From Symsagittifera roscoffensis (Eukaryota; Xenacoelomorpha; Acoela; Convolutidae): a stretch of DNA of 64,000 nt. A program made the position numbers and the translations under genes. Positions 23,801-35,800 of the stretch are shown piece by piece. Under the pieces are notes generated by a model that was given only the letters and a program-made list of their open reading frames with translations, ran no database searches and was not told the DNA's origin. The stretch lies in assembly GCF_963678635.1 (NCBI RefSeq), contig NC_087065.1:57004754-57068753 (forward strand), given 5' to 3'. Each line of letters begins with the position of its first letter. The first letter of the stretch is position 1.

Positions 23801-26800
23801 TTTGCTTCCTAGAGCAAACTGTCGACATATCTGAACTACAAAATTATATATATTTTTTTGATTTTCCAGCAAAACAGGTTTTATATTGATCCATTCTCAA
23901 ATTGGTTAAATTTTTTTTAACAACATGTCAATCATATAAGATTTGTGAAATTGAAAGAATTTTACCCTGAACTTTTTTTCTCGGGATTTTATTGTCGAAA
24001 ATTTTCCAAAACAAAGTCAATCATTCTTTTTTTTTGGTTTCTTCGAGTTCCTATTTTTTCAGGAAGAATGAAAATGTACTGCAAAAAATTTCGAATCCTG
24101 TCAAATTGGGTTCATTGTTTGAATTTGGTCTAAGTGTCAATGAACATAGTTAAGACACTTATGTAGGTCGTGACGCTTTTTTAGTTAGAATTATTTTCAG
24201 TTGATCATGCCTAAACCACTTTTTTTTAATGCTCAATGCATGATCATTTGCTAAAAAGAAGGCAAAATCCGCTCTGTAATAACGAAATAAGAATGACGCA
24301 AAAAATGTGATCTACTTTGAAAGTGTATTCCATTTATTCAGATTTACCGGCAGAAGAAAAAAAACATATTTCAAGTTTTCTCAAAGTGTTATGAAAAACT
24401 GTCAATCAAAAAATTCTCGATATTAAAAGAGCTCTAACGCGATGTTTTTATAGTTAAAGATATAGTTGAAATTCTGTTTCGCCTAAAGAATAGTTGAATG
24501 TCTTTCATCTAACGAAATTTGGTCTTTTTTAGGAGTAGATGAAAATAGCTCAGACTCTTATATAAGGTCATGATGATTTTTTTTCAGGAAATTTTGTTCA
24601 AGTTTTTTTGACTTTTTGCGGTTTGACTTTTGATTTGCTTTGAGTTCAGTTCATTTTTTTGTTTAAGGGAAGGCAAGCTCCACTGTAGTTAAAGCAAAAG
24701 TGTAAAGGGCACGAAACACGTGATCGACTTGTAATTGCAAAATGGATATTAATTTTCAGATTTCCCAGCGAATAAAATTCTTACATAATAATCCAGTTTT
24801 CTCAAGTTGGGTTAATTTTATTCAGAAAGGGTTTATAATAATTTGATCCAGAAATTCAAAAAGAATAAAGACCTTTTTTTCGAAATTCGAAAATTTAGGT
24901 TTTTCAAAAAATCTGCCGGTATTTTTTTCTATTTTCTTGCGTTCTTCGACTCATGTTTTTTGGCTCATATTGGGTTAGTTGGTTGAATGAAGTTTTTAAT
25001 TATCAATGAAAGTAGTCGTCAATAAAGTGATGTAGTGCGTGATGATTTTTTAAGTGTAAAAGAAGGAAGTGATTCTCATTTTTATAGGTCTCGATACGTT
25101 CTTTAGTTTTTGACTATTTTAATTAAATTGTCTTTAGCGTATTAAAAATTGCAAACACTGAGAAACATTTCTGTTCTCTTTGAAGTAATATACTGAGCTA
25201 TTTTCACAAAAAATGAGATCGCTAAAATAAGATCGTTTATGAGGCTCATTTTTTCACTCAAGAATCCTTACTCCTAGAGAATTGTCCAGCACTATTCAAC
25301 GAATGGTTTCAGCCTTTAACTAAAAGTAAACAAATCTGTCTTACCAATTCGAAATATTGATTTAAATACGAGGGTTTAAAATTTTGATAAAACGTTATAT
25401 TTGCTTATGTTATATTTTATAAAGTGAAATGTTGTATCTGCATTTAACAAACTTTTCAAATCCCACCGGCAATAACTTCAAGGTTTTAAGTGTGTTATAC
25501 AACTTGCATGCTCTATACCGTATCGAGGTTTTATCTATTTCAATTCTGCAAAAAGTTCCGAAAGCAAACTAACCTGAACCTTCCTTGTGGCTGTAAGTGA
25601 ATTTTGGAAAGTAAACATTTCGTTTAAAAAAGATTTGCAATGTAATTTTTTCACACATTTGAGTGCAATTTTGAGAAACTGGTAGACTTGTTACTCATGC
25701 GCAGTCGAAGTGTTTTTTCGAAATCTCATCATACTGATCACGCCGCTATCTGAAAAAAAAACCTTCTATTTTCATTTTTTGTAACTTGAAAATTGGCTTT
25801 AAAACTGCAGCAACCATAAACGCAAACACAATATTGAAAGATAATAAACGCAAAGGCAATATTGAAGAATAAGGAACAACATTAGAATAGTAATAGCTTA
25901 GTAGTTGGCGCTTTGGCTTTAGTTTCTTAACTTCGATTATCTACTACATTGTTTTTAAAGTCTCATTTGATTTCATTCCAATCACAACTAACACTCAAAT
26001 CATACCTACTGTATGCGACTACTAAGGTATCTTTTAAAGCAGTTGAAACAAATTTTCCAAAAACCACAACTTTCTAGCTAAAATAATAGTATGTCGTGAT
26101 CAATTGTATCGAAAGTTTTTTTCAAATGCAAAAACAAGCAGTCATTTTTATCAGAAGGCAGCGCTAGTCTCATTGTGTTCGTTAAATCTGCTAATTATTC
26201 AATTGTGCTATGCCTATTGCGGAAGCCATATTGCTTTGAAAGCAGCAGTGAAGTTTTTAAGGTAGGAATAAACGCGATTGTACATCTGGTTTTTTACTTT
26301 TTACGCTACAAACAATAAAAATTGAGGTTGATCGATAATTGTTTTACTATTTTTGATCCTTCCAAACGTAGAGGAAAAACTTTTGCTTTGCAAAGCTCTT
26401 TCAGAAACAAGCCGTTCATAAAAGCAAGGTTAATAAAAAAGTTTTTTAGATAGGGAGCCCTCACACTAGATGAAGTTGTTACTATAATCGTATTTAAATA
26501 ATCATCGTTCGAAGATTTTTTGTTATCTTAAGCGTTAATAATGTTCATAATGTTAACAAGCTACCTTGAGAACATAGTATAATCAAGAATTGGGCGGGCA
26601 GTATTAGGAACGCCTTTCTTGATGATTTTTCCTTCGGTCGTGAAAAAAGAAATAAAACTCGGCATCGTGAAAAAAGTATCGTGAAAATAGTAAAATATTT
26701 TACTATTTGTCCATGCCCTAAAAACGCGATTTTTTTTCAGTATTTTGACAAACGTATCTTTATATACTTGACTATTATTGAAATCATCCAATTATCTTAG

Positions 26801-29800
26801 TTCTTTCCTTGTTTTGTATGATGTCCCCCTTGCAAATCATCTGGGAAGTTTCACAATGTTCGGTCTGATGCATATTCAGCTGGTAACCGGTGTGCGATAG
26901 AAATGTCTTTCTCGTCGATACAGGCATCAACAGTTTTTGATGGCTTGAGCACCTTCTGCTTAGTTTCTTCCGGCTTTTCATGGATCTGTTTTTCTTGCCC
27001 ATTATTTTTTTCATCCTCATTCAACCCAAAAACTGTCTCTTTCGTTATACGTTTCCAACTTTTGTGCCTCGCACATTTTTATGATCGTTTTTAATGTCAG
27101 TGATTTCATGATCTTTGGTGACTTCTGCATAAGTTTCTTCCTTTCATCCCTCTACAGTTGTTCTTACAACTTTGGAGATAGTTGTTTGCAGTTGGATACT
27201 CATTTGGGTCACTATCGAAGCCTTGCCCTATAAATAGACCTTCATCTGCAGAATTGATCAAATTTTGAAGCTTCATGTAATAAGTGTCTTAGTTGAGTGG
27301 ACTCAATATTGTGCATGGCCTTTTAGAAGTACTTCTTATTGGAGGCGTCTGGTCCAAATTCCGAAGATCTGGAGCTTGGGTTTGCATGTCTGCTATTCAC
27401 CTCAGTTATTTCATTCTGAACTTCAAAGGAAGTGGGGGATTCAGTATTCATATCTCCCTTAGCTGTTTAACAATTTTATCACAACAATTAGGCTAATGTT
27501 AACGTAACTGTTGTCCTACCCTTGATTAAGCACTGAGCATATTTTGATTATGTTTTTAGGTGATATTATCTCCATCCTCAGTCAACGATTACTGGTTTTT
27601 CTTAAAAGCCTATTGAAAACTTTTTCTATCTTGACTTTTGGCTTAACCATTGAGGGTGTGGCACGCATTAAATCGATACTTGATTTTTTCTTGATTTTAT
27701 TCGTTTTCGGCAGCAGCGCCTATAACTATTTAATAAGCCGTAATATGGTTATTGTTCTAGGAAAACCGGGAAAGAAATACATTTTTTGATACCTTTCAAG
27801 TCTAATTTTTCAATCGGAATAAAGACTTTTCGATAAATGATGAACATTTTTTTAAAGCGGAAACAACAGTATAAGTTAGTCAATCAAAATTCATGATTCG
27901 AACATTTTTGTTTCAGGAATGGAAAGTGGACTCTTGCACAGGGCACGAGACGTCACTTGTGGAAGCACATTCTGAACATTTCGTACGCCAAAGTCTCGGA
28001 CTGTCCGGCGATCGAAACTTTCAGAGCTCAGAAGGCGGCATTTTTTGAGGAACAAGGTTCTAAAATTTTACTGTTTTGTTTTCTTAAACATTTAATTTTT
28101 AGGCGATTTGGTTTTAAAATTACTATTAATTTATAAATTAATATTCTGATGTGCATAATTTTGCAATCTCAAGTTTGGTCGTAAGTTTTTTTGGAAATTA
28201 TTGAGTATGGTGTTTCATATGGTTGTCGGTTCGAAATTGAACCTGAATTACCATCCACAAGGTGATTTGGCCTCAGCATAATTAAGCTTAACTGTAAAAT
28301 TTTTTAGTATGTAGTTATTATATAAGTGGAAATCTTGGATCGTCACCTTGTTTGTAAAAATTTTGATGGATTTGTTTTTCTTTCAGGTCAGGAGCGCAAT
28401 CTAAGGGTTCCCAAAATGGTACAGGGAGACTTCCCGCTGTCCATATATCACCTGAACAAGGAGGGAGTGACGTCACTTCAGGTGGTGCTGACAGTGATCT
28501 CCTTCACCTACCCCCAAATATCCTACTGTCCTCTCCTGGCCCCCATCGCCAGTCTGTGTCTGCACTGGATGACGGAGGAGGAGACATATGCTGCCTTGTG
28601 TGACCTCATTCTGAAGGAGTTCAATGAGGCCTACATGATGTATTTGCCAACTAACACAGTCTCCTATACCGCACTCTGCAACTCTCTCCTACCTCTCGCC
28701 ATTGCATCAGATGTAAGCAATGAACCGAGCCATCTTAACTCTTGCGAGAGAAAGTGTCTTGTTATCCGGAAATAGGCTTTTTTCTGTAAACAACTTTTCT
28801 TCCTGGGTCTTTTCCTCTTTCTCCCCACTTTAAAGTTCAGTTTTGAAAAACTAACTTTCGGTGTCATAATATTATGCAAACTGAACATATTTGTTATTCA
28901 TCATATCTTATATTGTTACATCTCACATTCAATCAGAATAATACGTAAGACAGCTGAGATCATTGAAAACTTGAAATGGGGGGGGGGGGTCTTCTTACAA
29001 ATCTTACTTGATTTTCATGCTAGCTTTATTATTGAACCTTGTAAGCTTCCTGGGTCGTTCTCACTTGGCCTATCGGTAATGCGGTTGCCTGTACGCCCTA
29101 AGATCAGGGGCTCGAGAATGTATGAAATTGAAATTTTTTTCCGGTAAAAATTGAATTGTCGGACAATCGTTTGTGTTCAAGTTTTGTCGGCTTATTTGCC
29201 ACTTCACGGATTTTTTTTTGCTATAAGCTATGTTAATTATAGTTGCGAGCGTTGTTCATTGTAATTTTAGGGGTGACTGAAAACTTTTTTTTGCAAAATC
29301 GTTATTTTTTTCGGCTCCACTATTGTCTTCAAAAATTTTCGGCTTTGTTTCCGCCTCGTAAGTTCTACTCCGTTGCTAATTTAATCTTCAATTATTTTGC
29401 TTGTCATTAGTTTTGAATAATTGAATTTTTTATATTGGGTAACATAATGTTTCAATATGAAACTTGATTATTTGCACTAATTTTTTCCGAGATTTAGCTG
29501 ACTTTTCACTCATTCGAGGCTTATTTTCTTTTCATTTTATAGAGCTGCTTTTTGTCGTTCTCGCTAGCTTCACCTCGGTATTTAATTCAGTGTTAGAGTT
29601 TACTTTAGACAGAAAGACAAAATATGTCTTCAGCCAGGGGAGGTTTTAATGTTTTGTCGATGAGGGCGGATTTTAAAAAAATTTTAAGCCGATATAACGG
29701 ACCAACCGTACAATTCTCAAATTCAACCGTATGACTAAAGAAAATTAAATTAAAAAATGTGTTGGTGTACTTAACGGCATACAAATGCAATCCTGCATAA

Positions 29801-32800
29801 AAATTTAAAAAAACTAATTTTATTTGCCTGTTTATACGAAATTCACATTTTTTACAGAATTTTTTTTCAGTTTTAATACAAGCTTGGGGAGGGCATTCTA
29901 CGGTAGGTCACTTAGGGTGGGGTTGAGAGAATGCACGGTTAATCCGATTTCATTTTTTAAATTTAATCTAGCTCTTTCAAATCAAGTAAAGCCTTTTTTG
30001 CCATCTAATTGTTCCGACTTTCGAAGAAAGGAAGGAATATATATGCTCGGTTTTTTTTAGTCAGACCAAAATTCAAAAGAAATTTTCTCTAGGGGATTGA
30101 TCACTTAATCTCCGTGTTTTCTGAGGGGTCTTGCTCACCACTATACTAACCTGGCTATCCGAGGTCTATGAAACGAGTCTATCTTAACTGCTCGTTTTAT
30201 AATTTGATGCTGAAAGTGTAACGCGAATCATTTGGCAGTGACTAATTATCCCATGTCACAAAATCGTTCCAAACTGAATTGAGGCCATCTATTAATTCAT
30301 GGTCTCATTAATTCCACATGCAACTACAGTAGTTTTGTTATTGGTCTTATTAATTCTACGCACGACTACATATATTGATTCCACGCATTCCACGATAGTT
30401 TTTGGTTAATGAAATATTGACAAACTATGAATTTCAGGCTGATAATATCAAATTTTAAGTATTAAAACTTGATATTATCAGAATAGAAATTATAGTTTAA
30501 CAAAATTTCATTAACCAAAAAGTATTCGAGACCAGTTAATGGGCAGTCGGAATATTCAGAGCTTTGCCCTGATACGAGCAGTCTTGTTGAGTATATATTG
30601 ACGCCTTCAGAAAAATTTGAAGCAAGTTGACCTAAAACTGATATAAAATTACAGCAAATGGGGTCGAAAGGGGAAGAACATCTCTAAGTCCGCCCTTGTT
30701 TCCAGCATAACTCGCTCATTGGTAGAGCATTTTACTGGTATCCTAAGAAGTGTGGATTAGTCAAAGATACGACTTCGATCTATTATTGCATCTAAATTAT
30801 CAATTTTGCCTTTGTGTTCTAAGTCCAGGTGTGTGTTTGTGCTTTAAGTTAACGCTTCTAACGCATTAAGTAAATTGTGTGCTAAATTATTAGATGCATC
30901 AACCTGATGAATGTGAGGTAAATATTTTTAATTGTCAATAATTAGCCTGATTAATTTATAATTGTTGAATCAAAACTGTTCGTCTTTTAAGATTGTGATA
31001 TCATATTTTTAACTTCATTTTTTAATGCCCATGGTGAAGTCACACTTCAAAGCGTGACCTGTTAGAACAATTTAGATTCAAATTAGGAACGTTTCGGAAT
31101 GGTATTGGCTCAATTCTAACATGTTATGGGCTCAATGATATCAGTTGTCTTTTTAGTCACTATGGGGACTACTGGTAATTGTAATCTGTCAATAGAAACC
31201 TTTTATGTTGTCTTTTGTCTTTTCTTTCTTTCTTTTTACTTCTGGGCAAAGGGCACTTGATAAAACTTCAAAAAAGCAACATTAAACAGTTAGTGTACTC
31301 ATTTTAGCCTCATGGGAAAAGTTTCAATAATATGCGGAACCTAGTGAACCCGCGTGAACAGCTATCGCAGTGGATCTGGTGGATTTTCAGAGATCTTCCT
31401 CTATCTTACTTAGTAAGTCCGCACAGTATCTCTGTTCAGTTGTTTTTACACAAGCAAACGCTTGTGTTATACTACGAATGCGTTTTGTTCCACCCCAAAT
31501 AGCAGATTTTGAATGCAACCAAATTAGCCTTTTTGCTGCGTAGCAATTTCTGACAATTTATTAGCATTTGTTGTATTGTAACCTGTTTATAGTTGGCCTG
31601 GGGATTAGGAAATTAGACGATAAACAAATTAGACGGATCCAATAAAACGGAATTTAGACGTTAATTTGTTTTTGCAAAACTAGCATTTGAGACGGAAAGC
31701 AAAGGGCTAACAAAACTTTTTGCTTAAAACAAGTTCATAATTACAAAAATAGTATATGATCCCATTGCATATCAAAATATTTATTTATAAAACGCTAGTC
31801 TCAATAATATAAAACGTTTTTGAAATGCTTAAATTATACAAATGTTGTATGTGAAAATAGCTGAATGTCAAAATTGCGGCATATGAAAAGTTGATTTGCA
31901 TTCAAGAAAGCTCGAACGAAAGTTAATTGTAGTCAGTAAACAAATTTCAGACAATTACGTCTAATTTCCCATATTTGTAATTTTGCATCGACGTCTAAAT
32001 TCGTTTTTGTTGGTCACGTCTAATTTGCTTTTCGTTTTATTTTCCAGGCCCCAGTTGGCTTAATATTGAAGTAGTTGTAGCGACAGACGCTTTTGTTACG
32101 GCTCTTCATCTCAAATTCTGGGTTCTTTTCCATTTTGGGCTCTTTTCCATTTTCTCACCCCCGCATAAAACTACAAAATTAATTTTTCTAAAAATTGCTC
32201 GTACGGTAATTTCCGTGTATGAAATGTTGAAAAGTTTTGTTCACTTGATCACCATGACCTTTTTTCTACAAATGAATAGACGATCAGAAGACATTTGAAA
32301 ATCGACTTTCTTGAATCGATTGTCATTTGAAAATTGACTTTCTTAAATCGATTGTCATTTAAAACTTGACTTGCCTAAATCGGATTGCAAAAAAAACTTA
32401 ATATTAAGAAGCGGATATTGGAGCAGAGCCTAAGATTGTTGCGCGAAAACTTCTATTTTCGCGGTTCAATTTTTGTTTTCTTAAGTTCAATTCAAATTCT
32501 TTTGCTGAAGAAATTCTCAAAAATAAAAAAGCAAATGTTGCGAAAAACGTGATTGACTTTTTTCAAAAATGGATTTTAGTTTCATATTTCCTAAAGTACT
32601 TTTCTTGAAGCGTCAATCAAATCATGAAAGATTTATGAAGTTCGAAGAATGTCGACGTGATCTGTTTCTTTCTGAAATAAAAAAATTAAAAGTTTTTCGA
32701 AAAAGTAGTAGTTTATTCGGTTACTTGAATTCATCAACAATTTTACTATTGTCTGCCAGTTATGTTTTCAACTTTGTTCCAATATTTAGTTTATTGTATA

Positions 32801-35800
32801 TTTTTTGCCGATTACGTTTACGATGTTTGTTCCGACCATTGAAAATGGGGAAGAACTTGGGATTCGTGTTTTAGTTTTTTTCCCACGCAAAATCAGGTAC
32901 CACAAATAATTATCTGAATGGGTTGAGTGATATACCAATTTAAAGCCTTTTCAGTCGTGATTCGAATGACCTTAATAATTTTTCAAAACAAATTTCCCAG
33001 TGTCGAGAAAAACTGGTTTGAAATTTTGTATTTACAGCTCAATTTTGAGTGAGAAAAGCGATCGAGTAACGATCTTTAAATGAAAATTTATTTTTCAATT
33101 TAGATTTTTAGGCTGAAAAAAACCTCATTTTACTATAGAAAAAAAAACTAGTTTTGGATGTTTTATTTTGTGCTTTCTTTGGCAATAAAGGTTTTCTTAA
33201 AAAATAAAATAAAAATTGAATATTTTCTGTTTTTCTTTGCCATTAATTTTTTGCAGACAAATGTAGCTGATTATGTCTAAATCAGTAATTTTCTGCGCGT
33301 TTGTATAGTTCTCGATTCACACCACGCACAAAAATGACTCTAATATGGAGAAAAGAAACGAAAAAAAACTTTGTATTTGTTTTTTTTTAAATGAATATGG
33401 TCGGGACATTGTACTAATTGCACAGCAACAGGCTATCCTTGTTTTTAATTGAATGTGTTTTGCAGGTTAGAATAATGGACTGTTACTTAGTAGAGGGACT
33501 GAAAGTGTTCTACCGAGTGGCTCTTACCATTTTGCAGTTACACAAGAAGCAATCAAGCAAGTTCCATTCGTCTAATTTTCAATTACAATAGATTGTTCTC
33601 ATTGAAATGGTTCCTTGGGTTATTTTAGATAACAATGCTCTAGAAGAGGATGCAATTCGCAATTTTATCAAGAATCTTTCCAGCAGTACAACAGAAGAAA
33701 AGTTCATTAAGGTTTGTCAATAATCTACATGAAAGAAGTAGGATTCATTCGGTTTTTGTCATATGTATATGAGGCGGACAGATTCTTTCTCTTTTTCGCT
33801 TCTAGAATTAGCATTTGTCGCGTATGAATTAGGGTGTCATCTTTCGCAATGTTGCCAGCCAGACTTGACTACATGAACAAAAGAAAACGGCCCATCATGG
33901 AAGTATTACCAATAGTCTATTTATATTCCCCTTTTTAAGGTACCCCTTGTCAGTATAATTTTATATGCTGGCCCATATATATATATAAGTAAGTATATGC
34001 GCTTTGAGAAACGGAACTTACCAATTGGAGGGTGTTCTGATTTTAGAGTGTTTATAAGCTGAAAGCGCCAACGAGAGATGAAATCACAAAAGCAGTAGAA
34101 CATGCGAAGGAGTTAGCACGCACATCTAGCAATGGTTCACATGAAAATGGAGGTCACCACCAAAGTGTGGATACAGGAGTATCCATGGGTCCTGGAAATT
34201 CCATTGTATTGGAGACCATAAAGTCAAACATCATCGACCAAGAGCAAGTTAGTTTTTAGTGCCAACACTTGGCAAAAGTCATCATCAGCATCACTATTAA
34301 GTGTTAGTGAACGTAGTCAACACACTTAAAAGGTCGTGATGATTTTTTCAGGAAAAAGACTTGACTTTTGATCATGCTCAAATTTATTTTTTCTTCGCGG
34401 TTTGACTTTTGATTTCTTTTTAAGATCAATTCATTGAAAGGAAGACAAAATTTGCTCTCGGGTAACAAAAATTCAAATAGTGCGAAAAAGCCTGAATGAC
34501 TTCCACTTTCAAAAATAAACTTGAATTTTCCGATTTCACAGAGAAATAAATTAATTTCGATTTACCCAGAGTTTTCTAATTGAGTGAGTTTTATGAAAAA
34601 CTTTAATCATGAAAGATTCTTGGAATTCAGAGCTTCAATGTGATATATTTTTTATTCGAAAAGGAAGTTGTAAAACGTGCAAAAAATGTCATGAATTTAT
34701 GTCTGTTGACTATGATCTTTGAAATGATTTGTGGTCGGAATAATTTCGCTACTTGCCCAGCAATCAATTGTTCTTTTCGTTCATTTTGTAATTTTTATTG
34801 TAAACTTCTTATTCCTGATAAAAATGGCTTGTGAAGTTGCGCTTAATGTATAAAGTTGATTTACTTTTTCGGCTGAGTAAAAAGATGGAACCATCTGGCT
34901 GCTATAGTTTTTTTGATTAGGTTTCATCATTTTGATGAGTGTGCATGAAAGAAGTGAATTCTGAGACCTATAAAAGTAGTATTTTTATTCTTGTTTCTTC
35001 TCGAAAAAGTCTTCGAATTTGTTCTCGCAGTGTGTTAATTAGATTTTTTATTGTTTCTTAATTTCATTTAGGATCTTCAATCATAAAAGATTTCTGGTAT
35101 CTAAAGTTATAAGGTCATATGTTTTGTCTTTGCAGCAATTGAAACACCTGTAAAAGTGTGTTTTTTGCTTCGTTGAGTTAAGACTGGTACAACTAGTTTT
35201 TGGCTATGTTTATTATTGATATCTGAATATGTTTGTAAATTATTTCTTGACCTTTTGAAACAGACAAATTTGTGTACCTAGCTAAATAAACAATAGGTTG
35301 CAATGTACATATACTAGTATGAAAATTTGATTGTGATGTTTTATAGTTGCACAAATTGTGGCTGTGGTTGCCACCCAAATCGAGTGTGTTCCAGCCCACT
35401 TTGCTGTACCAGACGCACCTGGACGGATTTAACCTGAGCCAGCTATACCGCAAAATAGAGTCACACCAGCCGGTCATCCTCATCATCAACACACTTAACA
35501 AAGAGGTGAGTAGTCTCATGATCAATAAAGATACATATCATGATTTGTGTAACTATTTCAGCCCAGGAAAATAACCAATGATGCGTTGACAGTTCTTAAG
35601 CAGGGGCACAACAGTGGTTATCCACGAGGAGTTGAGCAGCTCGTATGTTGGCACTTTTTTGTCTGTCTTTAAACGTAATCGAGGGGCTGATAGTTTAGAT
35701 GAACGGCTATATTGGACGGTAAAAGGCTAGCGTGTGACCTGCTGTTTAATTAATGGGCATCGAAACATCAGTCGCCTGCATAAACGGCAGAGGCGTGAAG

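Larger units (their letters stand above)
30009..30588. mobile_element. Possible MITE-like insertion sharing ends with 36577-37085
   Basis: The left end TTGTTCCGACTTTCG and right end CAGTCGGAATATTCAG...GATACGAGCAGTCTT match the ends of the 36577-37085 element. The interior differs: it contains a minus-strand tRNA-Asp/Glu-like stretch (GGTTAGTATAGTGGTGAGCA, about 30130-30160) and a 123-base hairpin (30399-30521). It may be one composite element or nested insertions. Confidence 0.45.

Noticed and set aside
32569-32874. 101-codon ORF as a membrane protein
   Set aside because: Its nucleotide sequence belongs to the abundant intronic repeat family, whose other copies are not open.
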